Below are positions 61,988-64,000 of a DNA stretch of 64,000 nucleotides, in pieces (position 1 is the stretch's first letter; each line of letters starts with the position of its first letter). The stretch lies in assembly GCF_024721975.1 (NCBI RefSeq), contig NZ_JANQBB010000003.1, positions 620,001 through 684,000 on the forward strand, given 5' to 3'. Below the pieces are notes generated by a model. That model did not search any database, had not been told where the DNA came from, and was given only the letters and a program-made list of their open reading frames with translations. This DNA is from Paenibacillus endoradicis. Lineage in GTDB: Bacteria > Bacillota > Bacilli > Paenibacillales > Paenibacillaceae. A program made the position numbers and the translations under genes.

Positions 61988-62674
61988 TTAAGATGTAGCA
62001 GTAGTTTTCTTAGCGTTTCGTTTATTGACCATATAGCCTAAACCCAAAATACCTACAATTAGAACAATTTTAACTGCCCACTGAAGCCATACATTTTCTT
62101 CGAAGATATTACCGAACTTGTGTTCATCAATAAACATTTTAGAAGCAGTGTATGCTAATACGGCAGCTCCAACATAGATGATCCATTTGAAACGATCAAC
62201 TAGCTTAATGAACAATGTACTTCCCCAAACAATGACAGGGACACTAATAAGTAATCCAATAACAACTAACAACATATGTCCTTGGGCAGCACCTGCAACT
62301 GCAATTACATTATCTAGACCCATTGCAGCATCTGCGATAATGATTGTTTGAATCGATTGCCATAAGGTGTTTCCTGCTTTTACATTATCATGTTGTTCTT
62401 CTTGTACGAGAAGTTTGAAAGCGATCCATATAAGAAGTAGCCCACCAACTAAGTGCAACCACGGCAGATCCAGTAGTTTAACAACAAGCAATGTTGCTAC
62501 TATACGAATGGAAATGGCACCGACTGTACCCCAAATAACTGCTTTCTTCTGTTGATCTTTTGGTAAATTACGAGCAGCTAGGGCGATGACAATGGCATTG
62601 TCTCCTGCAAGAATAAGATCGATAAAAATGATGTTTAGCAAGGCAAGCCAAAATTCTCCTGTTAAAACGTTCAT
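61988..62674 (-). CDS. TerC-family membrane protein, YjbE type (copy 1)
   Basis: 228 residues, ATG with AAAAGGAGG on the minus strand. Seven or so helices; the charged in-membrane residues sit in FIDLILAGDNAIVIALAARNLP and DAAMGLDNVIAVAGAAQGH. This matches the YjbE-type TerC proteins of Bacillota, which help export manganese and metallate secreted proteins. A basic tail ends KRNAKKTTATS. It is divergent from a second TerC gene 133 bases away. I saw no manganese riboswitch (yybP-ykoY type) in the gap. Confidence 0.9.
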   Translation of the reverse strand: MNVLTGEFWLALLNIIFIDLILAGDNAIVIALAARNLPKDQQKKAVIWGTVGAISIRIVATLLVVKLLDLPWLHLVGGLLLIWIAFKLLVQEEQHDNVKAGNTLWQSIQTIIIADAAMGLDNVIAVAGAAQGHMLLVVIGLLISVPVIVWGSTLFIKLVDRFKWIIYVGAAVLAYTASKMFIDEHKFGNIFEENVWLQWAVKIVLIVGILGLGYMVNKRNAKKTTATS

Positions 62675-62807
62675 GGTCGGTTCCTCCTTTTCAGTTGTCC
62701 ATATAGAAGCTTACACCAAATATAGCCAAACGTGAAGTGAAAAATTTTAATTTCATGACATATTGATACAAGCTTATTCATACCTCTATTAAAGAGGAGG
62801 GGAGCAT

Positions 62808-63473
62808 GTGGACAGCTTAATTATTTTTGTTGAAATCGTATTAATAAACTTGTTATTAAGTGGTGACAATGCCATCGTCATCGCAATGGTAAGTAATCAA
62901 CTACCCATACATCAAAGGAACAAAGCGATGTGGTGGGGGACACTAGTTGCTGTGTTTTTAAGATGTTTTCTTGTATTACTTGCACTTCCATTACTTCAAA
63001 TTCCCTTTCTACAAGCGTTCGGTGGATTGCTCTTGTTATATATATCAATTAAATTGCTTATTGATATGCAACAAGCACAACATCAAGAGATAAACATGAA
63101 GAAGGTAACACTTATGAGTGGAATCTGGACCATTATTACTGCAGATTTCGTTATGAGCTTGGACAATGTACTAGCTATAGCGGCAGTTGCCAAGGGAGAT
63201 TTTATTCTTATTATGCTCGGAATTGCCCTTAGCATTCCGATGATTATTTGGGGCAGTAAACTGCTCGATCATCTAATGAAGAGGTTTCCTTTCTTAGCTT
63301 ATATCGGTGCATCACTACTTGCATTTGCTGCTGGAGAGATGCTAATCAGAGATCAAGGGCTTCATGATATCATTTTTTATAAAATGACAAGCTCACTTAC
63401 CTTAATTCCATTATTATGTATTCCATTGGTCATAATTGCAGCAATATTAAGGCAAAAACCGATTAGAAAATGA
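62808..63473 (+). CDS. TerC-family membrane protein, YjbE type (copy 2)
   Basis: 221 residues, GTG after GAGGAGGGG. It shares with copy 1 the blocks LINLLLSGDNAIVIAMVSNQLP and DFVMSLDNVLAIAAVAKGDF and the order of helices, but differs elsewhere, so it is an older paralogue. The C terminus is short and basic (RQKPIRK). Joint control with the divergent copy from the 133-base spacer is likely. A manganese or metal-exit role is inferred from the family. A terminator follows at 63484. Confidence 0.9.
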   Translation: MDSLIIFVEIVLINLLLSGDNAIVIAMVSNQLPIHQRNKAMWWGTLVAVFLRCFLVLLALPLLQIPFLQAFGGLLLLYISIKLLIDMQQAQHQEINMKKVTLMSGIWTIITADFVMSLDNVLAIAAVAKGDFILIMLGIALSIPMIIWGSKLLDHLMKRFPFLAYIGASLLAFAAGEMLIRDQGLHDIIFYKMTSSLTLIPLLCIPLVIIAAILRQKPIRK

Positions 63474-63483
63474 ATGAATTTGG

Positions 63484-63525
63484 ACATATTCCCACGATTT
63501 TTATTAATGGGAATATGTTTTTTTG
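63484..63525 (+). terminator. Terminator after TerC gene 2
   Basis: ACATATTCCCA and TGGGAATATGT form an 11-bp stem, followed by TTTTTTTG. Confidence 0.88.
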
Positions 63526-63630
63526 TGCAAACCTACTCATAACCCTAGTTTTTTTGTCGCAATTCCGTTAAACTAATAAAGATATGGATACATTAACAGG
63601 TAATTATAGAATTAAGGAGCGGAACGTGTA

Positions 63631-64000
63631 ATGAATAATAAATATTCCGCTGGGATACTTTTATTGCTTGCAGGGTTAGTCATTCTTCTAGGTAAATGGG
63701 GAGTATTTAGTTTTCTTGGCTCGATATTCTGGCCGATATTAGTTCTCATCCCAGGGATTCTTATTCATGTCCTTTACTTTGGTAGAGTGCTTCCAGCAAT
63801 TACATTGGTTCCAGGCGGCATGTTGGTTGTGTATGCCATACTTTTTATTTTCTGTAATGCACTTGGATGGAGTAATTTGCGTTATCTTTGGCCGCTGTTT
63901 ATTTTTGGTGTAGCACTAGGTATGTATGAGTACTACCTGTTTGGATCACCGAAACAGCGTTATATAAAGACAGCTGCTATTGGGCTTGGTGCAGCGTCAA
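63631..64000 (+). CDS. Multi-helix membrane protein, cut by window end
   Basis: The frame is open from an ATG at 63631 (AAGGAG 10 bases upstream) to the last base, giving 123 visible residues without stop. Helices: GILLLLAGLVILLGKW, FWPILVLIPGILIHVLYFG, LVPGGMLVVYAILFIFC and LRYLWPLFIFGVALGMYEYYL. The WPLFIFGVALGM type block with short loops suggests the DUF5668-like or LiaF-N-type envelope proteins of Bacillota, but the family is not sure. The rest lies outside the window. Confidence 0.65.
   Translation, partial: MNNKYSAGILLLLAGLVILLGKWGVFSFLGSIFWPILVLIPGILIHVLYFGRVLPAITLVPGGMLVVYAILFIFCNALGWSNLRYLWPLFIFGVALGMYEYYLFGSPKQRYIKTAAIGLGAAS

Noticed and set aside
62675..62807. yybP-ykoY manganese riboswitch between the TerC genes
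   Set aside because: The spacer is short and lacks the conserved loops and a terminator stem.

Overview
The window looks like a chromosomal segment of a low-GC, Gram-positive, plant-polymer-degrading bacterium of the Paenibacillus/Cohnella type. Reasons: strong AGGAGG-type ribosome binding sites with frequent TTG/GTG starts, lipoboxes, an NHL/Yip1/DUF5696 cluster among sugar-ABC permease genes, a YesN-like AraC response regulator, and many Bacillota housekeeping families (DUF1450, DUF2536, YjbE-type TerC, NifS-ThiI pair). No phage, transposase, CRISPR array or rRNA was seen. Most functional calls rest on motif recognition by eye, without a database search.

Layout. (1) 1-12.7 kb: xylan utilisation. 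Sugar-ABC permease genes surround an NHL-TPR protein, a Yip1 membrane protein and a large DUF5696 lipoprotein; then come a membrane-anchored GH10 xylanase, a GH43 enzyme, a cytoplasmic GH10 and a second GH43. The logic is outside cutting, import of xylo-oligosaccharides, and inside hydrolysis. A convergent AraC-type regulator with a degenerate receiver domain follows, then a broken GH5 cellulase gene. (2) 15-19.2 kb: MBL-fold hydrolase, PhzF protein, and a divergent EamA exporter/MocR regulator pair. (3) 19.8-25.5 kb: DJ-1/PfpI protein, then a deoxysugar-acid pathway (lactonase, IclR regulator, SDR dehydrogenase, FAH-type hydrolase, split UxaA-type dehydratase), best explained as non-phosphorylative L-fucose or L-rhamnose breakdown. 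(4) 25.5-28 kb: a second MocR/EamA divergent pair; both MocR genes carry the same 18-bp palindrome upstream. (5) 28-40.3 kb: mixed genes: ABC-F protein behind a leader with a terminator-like hairpin, SDR plus OFA-type MFS carrier, soluble PAS chemoreceptor, a large secreted beta-helix/Fn3/discoidin protein with a near-cre site, a TIGR01777 epimerase and an RDD protein.

(6) 40.4-53.4 kb: a divergent TetR gene and one long operon: DszC-like and HpaB-like flavin monooxygenases, a complete Dpp-type ABC importer, two NtaA-like monooxygenases and a GNAT acetyltransferase. This looks like uptake and oxidative opening of an organosulfur or amino-containing compound. A free-standing riboflavin kinase follows, but no flavin reductase is visible. 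(7) 53.4-55.5 kb: an MFS gene bracketed by copies of a 185/186-bp structured repeat, three of them in exact tandem; a relic copy lies at 28.5 kb. (8) 55.6-64 kb: housekeeping: DUF2536, a 40-residue membrane peptide, three identical tandem tRNA-Thr(UGU) genes, a CNNM/CBS transporter-like protein, a lytic transglycosylase, cysteine desulfurase plus ThiI, two divergent TerC proteins and a membrane protein cut by the window end.

The least explained items are the structured repeat family with compensatory stem changes, the NHL-Yip1-DUF5696 module, the shared MocR operator, the flavin-monooxygenase island and the hybrid fucose-type pathway.
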